Positions 7,493 to 13,788 of a stretch of 14,776 bases of DNA are shown here, in pieces. The translations under genes were made by a program, and so were the position numbers. This stretch comes from Anaerolineae bacterium (GTDB lineage: Bacteria > Chloroflexota > Anaerolineae > JAAYZQ01). Where the stretch lies: contig JAFGIA010000233.1 in NCBI GenBank assembly GCA_016929795.1, positions 1 to 14,776 on the forward strand, read 5' to 3'. Each line of letters opens with the position of its first letter. The stretch's first letter is position 1. The notes under the pieces are model-generated. The model was not told the DNA's origin. It saw nothing but the letters and a program-made list of their open reading frames with translations, and did no database searches.

Positions 7493-8527
7493 CTACTCTT
7501 CGAACAGATCTCGATGGGCAACCACCCACTCGTACAGGCGGCGCACGCCTTCCTCTTTGCCCACTTGGGGTCGCCAGCCCAGCTCGCGTGCCGCCTTGTC
7601 GACGTTGGCGACAAAGATGCGCTGGTCGCCGGGGCGCCAGTGATCCCAGGCGACGGGGATCTCGCGCCCCGTGAGGGCTTGGAGCATCGGCTCGAGCTCG
7701 GTCCACACCGCGAGGGTGTTTTCCGGGCCGCCGCCGACGTTGTACACCTGTCCGGCCGCGACATCGATCTGGTCGATGGCTGCCTGGTAGAGGTCGAGCA
7801 GATCGCCAACCCAGAGCAGGTCGCGAACTTGCTTGCCATCGCCATAGATTGTAAGCGGCTGGCCGGTGACGACGGCGATGATGAACCACGCGACCCAACC
7901 CTGGTCCTCGACACCGAACTGGCGAGGACCATAGATGGAGGACTGTCGAAACACTACGGTCCGTAGCCCATAGATGCGGGCATAATCGCGCACGTACTGG
8001 TCGCCGGTGCCCTTACTACAGCCGTAGGGCGAGTGAAAGTCAAGAGGATAGGCTTCGGACATGCCTTCAGGATAATCGCGGTAGGCATAGCGCTGCGCTT
8101 CTTCGACCACGACCACGTCTTCCATGCCGCCATACACCTTGTTGGTAGAGGCATAGAGGATGATGGGCGGCACCGGCGCGAGGCGAGCCGCCTCGAGCAC
8201 GTTGAAGGTGCCCAGGGCATTGACCTCAAAATCGTGGCGTGGTTCGAGTACCGAGGTAGTCACAGCGACCTGGGCTGCCAGGTGATAGATGACGTCGACG
8301 TCTGCTGCCGCATGGCGCAGGGTGTCAAAGTCACGCACATCGGCCTGCACGAATGTCCACTGATCGCCATGCTCCGTGCGGAGCCAGTCCACGTTCCGGC
8401 TTGCCCCCAAGCGCGACAGGTTGTCATACACTACGACATTGGCCCCCTGGCGCACCAGGCGATCGGCGAGGTTGCTGCCGATGAACCCGGCGCCACCGGT
8501 GATGAGCGTTTTCAAGATTCCCTCCAT
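7493..8527 (-). CDS. NAD-dependent sugar epimerase, CDP-paratose 2-epimerase-like (extended SDR)
   Basis: A cytoplasmic nucleotide-sugar enzyme of 344 aa. The Rossmann motif TGGAGFIG is at 10-17. The catalytic set is ST at 127-128, Tyr168 and Lys172 (SPYGCSK), the classical extended SDR arrangement. The stretch RQSSIYGPRQFGVEDQGW (194-211) and IYGDGKQVRD (227-236) closely resembles CDP-paratose/CDP-tyvelose 2-epimerases (RfbE/TyvE), which make 3,6-dideoxysugars for O-antigen. Many environmental homologues lack the rest of that pathway, and no other CDP-sugar gene is visible here, so the substrate is uncertain. ATG 8527 is given as the outer limit, but the true start may be the fifth codon, TTG 8515, preceded by GGAGG and giving the standard MKTLITGGAGFIGS N-terminus. 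It sits 20 bp after the NusG-like gene. Confidence 0.88.
   Translation of the reverse strand: MEGILKTLITGGAGFIGSNLADRLVRQGANVVVYDNLSRLGASRNVDWLRTEHGDQWTFVQADVRDFDTLRHAAADVDVIYHLAAQVAVTTSVLEPRHDFEVNALGTFNVLEAARLAPVPPIILYASTNKVYGGMEDVVVVEEAQRYAYRDYPEGMSEAYPLDFHSPYGCSKGTGDQYVRDYARIYGLRTVVFRQSSIYGPRQFGVEDQGWVAWFIIAVVTGQPLTIYGDGKQVRDLLWVGDLLDLYQAAIDQIDVAAGQVYNVGGGPENTLAVWTELEPMLQALTGREIPVAWDHWRPGDQRIFVANVDKAARELGWRPQVGKEEGVRRLYEWVVAHRDLFEE
8521..8525 (-). promoter_or_regulatory. Shine-Dalgarno inside the nominal epimerase start
   Basis: GGAGG here ends 5 nt before a TTG at 8515-8513, while the ATG at 8527 has no ribosome binding site. This favours TTG 8515 as the real initiation codon. Confidence 0.55.
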
Positions 8528-8530
8528 GTA

Positions 8531-8546
8531 GCGGGGGTGTTCCCGC
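8531..8546. repeat. Small hairpin between NusG-like and epimerase genes
   Basis: GCGGG (8531-8535) and CCCGC (8542-8546) can pair around a 6-nt loop. It fills the 20-bp intercistronic gap and ends 3 nt before the ATG at 8527. No T-run follows on the - strand, so it is not a terminator; it may reduce access to the ATG. Confidence 0.4.
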
Positions 8547-8547
8547 G

Positions 8548-9039
8548 TTACTCGATCTTGGTCAGGTTGGTATAGTCGAGTTCCACCAGGGTCATGCGCC
8601 CCATCACGTCGAGCAAAACGCGGACGCGGTCGGCACTCGACATCGGTTGGTCAAAGATGGCGATCAGGTCGCGCAAGGGGCCCGACTCGATGCGCACGCG
8701 GTCGCCCTTTTTGAACTTGCCATGCCCCACCTCCTGCACGTCGCCAAGGCGCTTTCGCACTACCTCGACGAGCTCCTCGGGCACGACGGCCGGGTGGGGG
8801 CCAAAGCTGACGATACGCCGCATGCCGGGCATCCACTCCACCGACGACACGGGTACCTCTTCGAAATCGATGCGGGCAAACATGTAGCAGGGGAAATAGA
8901 CCATCCGGTCTGGCCGGTCCCGGCGGCGCACCTTGCGCAGCACCGTCGGCAGGTAGGTCTCGATCCCACGCCCCTGCAACAATCCTTCCACCTGCCTCTC
9001 TTTGTGAGGCTTGGTGTAAAGTGCGTACCACTGTTTCAC
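8548..9039 (-). CDS. NusG-family transcription antitermination factor (RfaH/LoaP/UpxY-type paralogue)
   Basis: A 163-aa NusG-family protein that should bind RNA polymerase. The NGN domain starts with WYALYTKPHKERQVEGLL (4-21) and includes the hydrophobic MVYFPCYMFARID core (46-58). The KOW domain starts at FKKGDRVRIESGPLRD (109-124). The length matches RfaH (162 aa) and is shorter than most housekeeping NusG proteins. It is not next to secE or rplK as housekeeping nusG usually is; it lies between a MazG gene and a sugar epimerase. Such paralogues (RfaH, LoaP, UpxY) act on long polysaccharide or secondary-metabolite operons, so antitermination of this operon is a reasonable inference. The start is GTG 9039, 8 nt after the upstream stop; a GGAGG lies within the last codons of that gene, 16 nt before the GTG, suggesting translational coupling. 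Confidence 0.9.
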   Translation of the reverse strand: MKQWYALYTKPHKERQVEGLLQGRGIETYLPTVLRKVRRRDRPDRMVYFPCYMFARIDFEEVPVSSVEWMPGMRRIVSFGPHPAVVPEELVEVVRKRLGDVQEVGHGKFKKGDRVRIESGPLRDLIAIFDQPMSSADRVRVLLDVMGRMTLVELDYTNLTKIE

Positions 9040-9047
9040 GATCTAGT

Positions 9048-10508
9048 TTATTCTTCCTCCAAGCCTTTACTCTCTTCCCACAGCACATCCTGCTCGGCGA
9101 GGGACATCCGCGCCAGGTCGAGGCCGCGCGCGCGGGCGTAGGCTTCCATCTGGCTGTAGCGGCGGGTAAAGCGGTCGCACGTGGCCCGCAGGGCGCTCTC
9201 GGCATCCACGTCGAGCTTGCGCGCCAGGTTGACCAGTGAAAAAAGCAGGTCGCCCAGCTCGCGCGCCTGTGCGTCGGGGTCGGCGGCATCGGCAATCTCG
9301 GCCGCTTCCTCGCCCACCTTTTCGAGCACGCCTGCGGCGTCGGGCCAATCAAAGCCAAGCCGCGCGGCCCGGTCGCCCAGGGCCTGGGCACGGGCGAGGG
9401 CGGGCAGAATGGTTGGCACGCCGGCCAGGCGCGAAACATGCGCCGTGCTGCCGGCAGCCTCGGCCCGCTCGTTTGACTTGATGGCCTCCCAGTTGGCGAG
9501 CACCTCGGCCGTGTCCCTCACTGCCACGTCACCAAAGACGTGTGGGTGGCGGCGCCGGAGCTTGGCATTTATGGCGCGCACCACGTCGGCCAGGCGAAAG
9601 GTGCCCTCTTCGGTGCTGATCTGGGCGTGCATCACGATCTGCATCAATAGATCGCCCAGCTCTTCACACAGCTTGTCGTCGTCGCCCGCGTCGAGGGCGG
9701 CGAGGACCTCGTACGTCTCTTCGAGCAGGTTTTCGCGCAGGCTCTGGTGTGTCTGCTCCCGATCCCATGGGCAGCCATCTGGCGCGCGCAGGTGGGCGAT
9801 CGTCTCCTGCAAGGCGGCACAGCCGGCACCACCGGGCAGAGGAGGCAGGTAGAGGGTGGTCAGGTGGTCGGCGGCATCACCGCGGTCCAGCTCGTAGAGC
9901 GGCAGCGAGAGGGTCGTCAAGTCGCTCGTGCCGGCGGCGCGCACCAGGGTGACCTGGTGATCGTCGGGGTAGGCGTTCATCAGGGTCAGCTTGACCTCGC
10001 CGGCAAGCCGGCGGCCGTAGAGCTGGCTGACGAGTGCCGGGCGGCCGGGATCGAGCGCGGGGTGGTGGGCCGATGCCAGGCTGGTGGCATCGGCGAGCTG
10101 CAGACCGTCGAGGGCATCGAGGCCGAGGGCGGTCAGCACAGGCTCGATGAAACTGAGGCCGTCGACGATGCGCACGTCCACTCCTTCGTCGCGGGCACGG
10201 GCCAGGATGCGGAGGACAGACGACTCGCCCACCAGGGGATGGCCGGGCACGGCATACACGACACCGCCCGGCCGGCGCCCGAGGGCCAGAACGCGCGCGG
10301 CGATGGCCTCGTACACCTGGTCGAAATCGTCGAGCTCTTGGTAGAGGGCGTCAAAGGTGTGTGTTTGCAGCCCGGCGGGCAGGTATGCCGCAGTGGGATG
10401 GCGGCCTGTGCGCAGGTGGAGTTCGTCGATCTGCGCCAGCAGGTCCCACGCCTGGCGGGTCAGGGCGCCTGGATCGCCCGGGCCAAGGCCCAGGATGGTG
10501 ATCGTCAT
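9048..10508 (-). CDS. mazG: YabN-type fusion: tetrapyrrole methylase-like domain + MazG nucleotide pyrophosphohydrolase
   Basis: A 486-aa two-domain protein, close in size to B. subtilis YabN. The N-terminal half resembles SAM-dependent tetrapyrrole (corrin/porphyrin) methylases: LGLGPGDPGALT (6-17) and VYAVPGHPLVGESS (84-97). The C-terminal half is MazG, which hydrolyses NTPs or dNTPs to the monophosphate and PPi: CPWDREQTH (246-254), the metal-binding LLEETYEV (261-268) and EELGDLL (282-288), RRHPHVFGD (319-327), then a second MazG repeat with KVGEEAAEI (397-405) and ELGDLLFSLVNLARKL (417-432). MazG proteins clear aberrant nucleotides or lower (p)ppGpp. The frame is open to 10658, which would overlap the kinase gene; ATG 10508, 16 bp after the kinase stop, gives the canonical MTITILGLGPGDPG start. 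No clear ribosome binding site precedes it. The role of the methylase-like domain is unknown. Confidence 0.92.
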   Translation of the reverse strand: MTITILGLGPGDPGALTRQAWDLLAQIDELHLRTGRHPTAAYLPAGLQTHTFDALYQELDDFDQVYEAIAARVLALGRRPGGVVYAVPGHPLVGESSVLRILARARDEGVDVRIVDGLSFIEPVLTALGLDALDGLQLADATSLASAHHPALDPGRPALVSQLYGRRLAGEVKLTLMNAYPDDHQVTLVRAAGTSDLTTLSLPLYELDRGDAADHLTTLYLPPLPGGAGCAALQETIAHLRAPDGCPWDREQTHQSLRENLLEETYEVLAALDAGDDDKLCEELGDLLMQIVMHAQISTEEGTFRLADVVRAINAKLRRRHPHVFGDVAVRDTAEVLANWEAIKSNERAEAAGSTAHVSRLAGVPTILPALARAQALGDRAARLGFDWPDAAGVLEKVGEEAAEIADAADPDAQARELGDLLFSLVNLARKLDVDAESALRATCDRFTRRYSQMEAYARARGLDLARMSLAEQDVLWEESKGLEEE

Positions 10509-10524
10509 CGGCCAGCCCCGGGCC

Positions 10525-12696
10525 TCACGGCCCCCACGACATGCTCTCGTCGTACCATGGTTGCGTGGGTGCGGCCGGCAGGTTGAACAGCTTGACCGGC
10601 GCGCTGCCATCGAGCGCCACGGCCCACACAGCCCAGCCGCCGCCCCGGTTGGAGGCAAAGGCGACCATCTTGCCGGTGGGCGAGAAGGTGCCGAGGCCGT
10701 CGTTCGAGCCGGCGCTGTTGGATAGATTGCGCGGCGTGCCGCCCCCGGCGCCGATCAGATATACTTCCCAATCGCCCGATTCCTGGCTCATGAACACGAT
10801 CTGGTTGCCATAGCTATCGGTGGCGCGCATATCCGTGCTGCCGGGATGGACCATGGCCGGGTGGTCATCCCAGCTAGGCATGCGATAAATGCCACACTTT
10901 GAGCCCCCCCCCGTGTCCCAATAGTTGCAGCCGGTGAACGCGATCCAGTCGTCGTCCATCCATACCGGCGACTTGCCCTGAATCTGGCGATCATTGTACG
11001 CCAATGTATCTTCTGGCAGGGGCTGCCCGCTGGTCAGGCCCTGGATGTAGAGCATGTTGCCAAACTCGGGCAAGCCGTGGTGGATCGAATCGTACACGAA
11101 CCGGCTGGGGTCCTGGGGTGACCAAAACGGATGATAGTCGTCGGTAAATGATGATTGATCGTTCAGAATCCTACCCGAGTTCGCGTCGATGTTCAGGACA
11201 CTCGCCCGCGCTCCTCCTTCGCCGTTGGCAAGGATCTGGCTGCCGTCGCGCCGAAAGTCAGGATGGCGGAGGCCCGGGATGGGCGCGACCGTATCCTGGC
11301 CGGTGGCGGCGTCGACGATGTGCAGCGTGCCGCCGGCGCTATACACGATGCGGCCGGAGACGGGGGGCGGTGGCGGGCTCGTCGGCGTGGCAGTCGGCTC
11401 GGGTGTGTTCGTCGGACCTCTGGTCGGCGGCACGCTCGTATTGGTCGGCGGCGCGGCAGGGGTGTCCGTCGGTGCCGGGACTGTAGCGGTCGGCTCCGGT
11501 GTGTCTGTGGGCGTGTCTGTCGGCTGTGACGTCGCGGTGGGCTCGGGTGAGGGCGTGGCCGTGGGTTCGGGCATGGGTGTGTCGCTGGGCTCCAGTGAAT
11601 CCGTGGCCGTGACAGGGGCCAGGGTGCTGGTGGGTGCCTCGGTGGCAAGGTTGGCCACGGCGCCGCTTACCTCGACGGTCGACGGCGTGAGCGACGGGGT
11701 ATCCCCTCCACCGCCCCCGGATAGAAAAAAGACGGCCCCCACCCCGATGGCCACGACGATGGCGGCGGCGATGAGGCCGAACACCAGGGCTCGCGGTGTG
11801 CGACGCGCGGGCTGTGGAGGAGCGGATACCCTGGTAACGGCCGCAGGGCTGGCAGGGCGAGCCATGGTCACGCCAGCGGGGAAGGGATTCTGCTCTTCAA
11901 AGGCGGTGAGCATCTCGCCTGGCGTTTGGTAACGCTGAGCCGGATCCTTGGCGACGGCGCGCAGGATGATGTCTTCCATCCACTGCGGTACGTCTGGACG
12001 CACCTGGCTCAAAGGGGCCGGGGTGTCTTCGATCTGCTGGCGCAGGACGGCCCAGGGATTGTCGCCGTCGAAGGGAGGGGCGCCGGCGAGCATCTCGTAC
12101 GTCAGGAGGCCCAGGGCGTAAAGGTCCGATCGCACGTCGGCGCCGGAGCCACGGGCCATTTCAGGCGAGATGTAACGCGGCGTGCCCATAAAGACGCCGC
12201 TCTGGGTGAGCCCCACCACGGCATCCATGCGGGCGATGCCAAAGTCCATGATCTTGACGGTGCCGCCAGGCGTGATCATCAAGTTGGCGGGCTTGATGTC
12301 GCGGTGAACGATCCCGGCCTGGTTCGCGGCCTCGAGCCCGGCGCACGCTTGCTTGACATAGGACAGGGCTTCTTCCACCGGCAGGTGGCCGCGGCGCTCG
12401 ACGATCTGTTCGAGGGTCAGGCCCTCGACGAATTCCATCACGAGAAAATGGCTGCTGTTCTCGATGCCATGATCGAGGATGCGCACGATGTTTGGGTGCT
12501 GCAATCGCTCGGCAAGGCTTGCCTCACGCCGAAAGCGCTCGACGTAGCGGGTATCCTCGGTGAACTGCTCACTGAGGACCTTGATCGCCACGATCTCGTT
12601 GGTGTCCATGTTGCGCCCGAGATACACCGTGGCAAATCCCCCGGACCCTACCTTGTCATAGATCTTGTATTTGTCCTTGAGGACCCGGCCGATCAT
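10525..12696 (-). CDS. Transmembrane Hanks-type Ser/Thr protein kinase with extracytoplasmic propeller-like domain
   Basis: A 723-aa receptor-like kinase. The cytoplasmic kinase domain (about 10-268) has all catalytic elements: Gly loop GSGGFATV (17-24), Lys39 (AIKV), Glu58, HRDIKPANL (131-139) with Asp133, DFG (151-153), activation loop ending GTPRYISPE (171-179). A transmembrane helix spans about 302-326. A Pro/Thr-rich linker (about 335-445) follows, then a C-terminal region (447-723) with TolB/PD40-like repeats, for example FWSPQDPSRFVYDS and FSPTGKMVAFASNRGG, probably a beta-propeller outside the membrane. The only extracytoplasmic cysteines, C590 and C601, could form a disulfide. It lacks the PASTA repeats of PknB/Stk1, so the ligand is probably not a muropeptide. 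ATG 12696 has GGAGG 6 nt upstream. It is the first gene of the long - strand operon and may control or sense the surface material the operon makes. Confidence 0.93.
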   Translation of the reverse strand: MIGRVLKDKYKIYDKVGSGGFATVYLGRNMDTNEIVAIKVLSEQFTEDTRYVERFRREASLAERLQHPNIVRILDHGIENSSHFLVMEFVEGLTLEQIVERRGHLPVEEALSYVKQACAGLEAANQAGIVHRDIKPANLMITPGGTVKIMDFGIARMDAVVGLTQSGVFMGTPRYISPEMARGSGADVRSDLYALGLLTYEMLAGAPPFDGDNPWAVLRQQIEDTPAPLSQVRPDVPQWMEDIILRAVAKDPAQRYQTPGEMLTAFEEQNPFPAGVTMARPASPAAVTRVSAPPQPARRTPRALVFGLIAAAIVVAIGVGAVFFLSGGGGGDTPSLTPSTVEVSGAVANLATEAPTSTLAPVTATDSLEPSDTPMPEPTATPSPEPTATSQPTDTPTDTPEPTATVPAPTDTPAAPPTNTSVPPTRGPTNTPEPTATPTSPPPPPVSGRIVYSAGGTLHIVDAATGQDTVAPIPGLRHPDFRRDGSQILANGEGGARASVLNIDANSGRILNDQSSFTDDYHPFWSPQDPSRFVYDSIHHGLPEFGNMLYIQGLTSGQPLPEDTLAYNDRQIQGKSPVWMDDDWIAFTGCNYWDTGGGSKCGIYRMPSWDDHPAMVHPGSTDMRATDSYGNQIVFMSQESGDWEVYLIGAGGGTPRNLSNSAGSNDGLGTFSPTGKMVAFASNRGGGWAVWAVALDGSAPVKLFNLPAAPTQPWYDESMSWGP
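11362..11589 (-). repeat. Degenerate Pro/Thr-rich repeat in the kinase gene
   Basis: This codes for kinase residues about 370-445, with recurring units such as PEPTAT, PTDTP and PPTNTS. On the + strand it reads as repeated GTCGGC / GGTGTGTC-like units. It is an extended, possibly O-glycosylated spacer between membrane and propeller. Copy number may vary between strains and assemblies. Confidence 0.75.
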
Positions 12697-12702
12697 TTCC
12701 CC

Positions 12703-12707
12703 CCTCC
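12703..12707 (-). promoter_or_regulatory. Ribosome binding site of the kinase gene
   Basis: GGAGG within a G-rich run lies 6 nt before ATG 12696, fixing the kinase start. Confidence 0.75.
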
Positions 12708-12733
12708 CCGCTACTACTGAGTGTCTCCAACCG

Positions 12734-12762
12734 GATAATGGCTGGGGTGCTGCGGCATTATC
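12734..12762. repeat. 7-bp inverted repeat in the kinase operon leader
   Basis: GATAATG (12734-12740) and CATTATC (12756-12762) are perfect inverted copies separated by 15 nt. They lie downstream of the predicted kinase promoter, so they could form an RNA hairpin in the leader or be a repressor half-site pair. Length is modest and chance is possible. Confidence 0.45.
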
Positions 12763-12795
12763 GAGCGCGCCATGGCAACGCCCGGGTCAGCCTGC

Positions 12796-12824
12796 ATTAT
12801 ACTCGCTTTTCACAAATTCCGCAA
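12796..12824 (-). promoter_or_regulatory. Promoter of the kinase/MazG/NusG-like/epimerase operon
   Basis: On the - strand, -35 TTGCGG (12824-12819) and a perfect -10 TATAAT (12801-12796) have a 17-bp spacer. Transcription should begin near 12789, giving a leader of about 93 nt before the kinase ATG. No comparable promoter was seen in the short gaps between the next five genes. Confidence 0.75.
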
Positions 12825-12854
12825 GCCTGTGAGAATATAACTTGAGGTGCGAAC

Positions 12855-12883
12855 TTGGCGTGTGCCGCGCCTTGTGGTATCAT
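12855..12883 (+). promoter_or_regulatory. Promoter of the methyltransferase gene
   Basis: -35 TTGGCG (12855-12860) and -10 TATCAT (12878-12883) are 17 bp apart. The -35 resembles the tRNA-Gln promoter box TTGGCA. Its -35 is 30 bp from the -35 of the divergent kinase promoter, so a regulator bound between them could affect both. Predicted transcription start is near 12890. Confidence 0.65.
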
Positions 12884-12904
12884 TGCTTTCCTACCTGGCG
12901 GTCG

Positions 12905-12970
12905 ATGGGGCCGGTCGTGTCCTGCCACACGGGGGACCGGCGCAACGCCGGTAGAAAAGGGTACGAATAG
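12905..12970 (+). other. Possible leader-peptide reading frame (21 codons)
   Basis: ATG 12905 opens a frame that ends with TAG at 12968-12970, predicting MGPVVSCHTGDRRNAGRKGY plus E. It lies within the leader of the methyltransferase mRNA and spans the two alternative hairpins described separately. The preceding sequence (GGCGG) is only a weak ribosome binding site. It may be a chance frame; expression is unproven. Confidence 0.25.
12910..12952 (+). promoter_or_regulatory. Mutually exclusive hairpins in the methyltransferase leader
   Basis: GACCGGC at 12935-12941 can pair upstream with GCCGGTC at 12910-12916, a stem continued by GTGT/ACAC (12917-12920 with 12927-12930). Alternatively ACCGGCG (12936-12942) pairs downstream with CGCCGGT (12946-12952) around a 3-nt loop. 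Both cannot form at once. No T-run follows, so an intrinsic-terminator switch is not evident; translation or Rho-dependent control would be needed. It matches no riboswitch family that I recognise. Confidence 0.4.
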
Positions 12971-12998
12971 AGACGTGTGTCGACAGGGATGGGAAAGA

Positions 12999-13709
12999 AT
13001 GCTTGATCTCGTCCACGGCTGGTGGCGTGGGCATGGGATAGAGCGGCCTGCGCCGGGAGAGGTGGCAGGCGCGCCTTCCTGGCACCATGTCCCCCACTAT
13101 GACGTGACGGCGTTTGCCAGTGACATCGATCTGGATCCATTGGATGCCATCCAGTCGGCTCCGGCGTGGATGACACGTGCCGAGCGCTTGATGCTCTACA
13201 CGCTAACATTTTGCTTGCGTCCTCGCCGCTACCTCGAAATCGGCACCTATCAGGGTGGTTCCGCCCTTGTCGTGCATAGCGCTCTGACCTCCCTTGGCAG
13301 CGACGCGCGCCTCTTTTGCGTCGATCCCCAGCCTGCCGTCGCCGCCGAGCATTGGCAGTTGCTGGCCAAGCGGACGACCTTGATAGAGGGCTATTCGCCC
13401 CAAATCTTGCCTCAGGTGATGCGCCTGGCTGGTGGTCGTTTTGATCTCGTCCTCATCGACGGAGATCACACCTATCGTGGCGTGCTTGCAGATGCGAACG
13501 GAGCCCTGGCCTGTGCCGAGCACGGAGGCTACATCCTCTTCCACGACGGGTTTCACGTCGACGTCAAGCGCGCCATCGACGAGTTTGTCGAGGCACACCG
13601 TGAGCAAGTGATCGATCTGGGTATGCTGACGCGCGAAGTGACCAGCCAGTTAGACGATGCCGGTAATCGTGTAGAATGGGGCGGGCTGCGGCTCGTTTAT
13701 GTGGCTTGA
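12999..13709 (+). CDS. Class I SAM-dependent methyltransferase (CmcI/Methyltransf_24 type)
   Basis: A 236-aa Rossmann-fold methyltransferase. The SAM-binding motif I is YLEIGTYQGGSAL (78-90), the acidic motif II is FCVDPQP (106-112), and IDGDHTYRGVLAD (153-165) with ILFHDGFH (179-186) is characteristic of the CmcI/cephalosporin-hydroxylase-like and Methyltransf_24 families. Members often O-methylate sugars or small molecules and use a divalent metal bound by the Asp/His residues. The frame extends upstream to 12855, but that segment overlaps the predicted promoter and leader, so I start at ATG 12999, preceded by the purine-rich GGGAAAGA; GTG 12975 is an alternative. It is divergent from the kinase operon. 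Methylation of the operon's glycan is a plausible but unproven role. No clear intrinsic terminator follows on this strand. Confidence 0.8.
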   Translation: MLDLVHGWWRGHGIERPAPGEVAGAPSWHHVPHYDVTAFASDIDLDPLDAIQSAPAWMTRAERLMLYTLTFCLRPRRYLEIGTYQGGSALVVHSALTSLGSDARLFCVDPQPAVAAEHWQLLAKRTTLIEGYSPQILPQVMRLAGGRFDLVLIDGDHTYRGVLADANGALACAEHGGYILFHDGFHVDVKRAIDEFVEAHREQVIDLGMLTREVTSQLDDAGNRVEWGGLRLVYVA

Positions 13710-13721
13710 TCGTATCTTTTT

Positions 13722-13746
13722 AAAAAAGCAGATGCGACTCCTCTGC
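13722..13746 (-). terminator. Probable intrinsic terminator of the metallo-hydrolase gene
   Basis: On the - strand, GCAGA (13746-13742) pairs with TCTGC (13732-13728) around a 9-nt loop and is followed by TTTTTT (13727-13722). The stem is short. A second 5-bp hairpin, GGCTC/GAGCC at 13747-13762, lies immediately before it and may strengthen pausing. It lies about 40 bp past the hydrolase stop codon. Confidence 0.55.
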
Positions 13747-13788
13747 GGCTCGCGTGGGAGCCCCCTCTGCCCGGTTCTCCGGCAGTGG

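Noticed and set aside
5969..7966. A 665-codon open frame on the + strand, antisense to the secreted Vgb-propeller gene and the epimerase gene
   Set aside because: It crosses two well-supported genes, has low-complexity composition rich in Gly, Arg, His and Val without any recognisable domain, and is a typical antisense shadow in GC-rich DNA.
8651..9439. Open frame on the - strand across the NusG-like and MazG genes
   Set aside because: It is frame-shifted over two real genes with clear motifs; its product is Arg/Pro/Ala-rich and matches no fold I recognise.
12697..12712. GTAGCG in the kinase leader, similar to part of the E. coli RfaH ops element
   Set aside because: Only six bases match, in a G-rich ribosome binding region; this is too short to claim a recruitment site for the NusG paralogue.
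12855..12998. Extending the methyltransferase to the first ATG-type codon of its frame near 12855
   Set aside because: The extra 48 residues would be coded by the predicted promoter and structured leader and have no family-like sequence.
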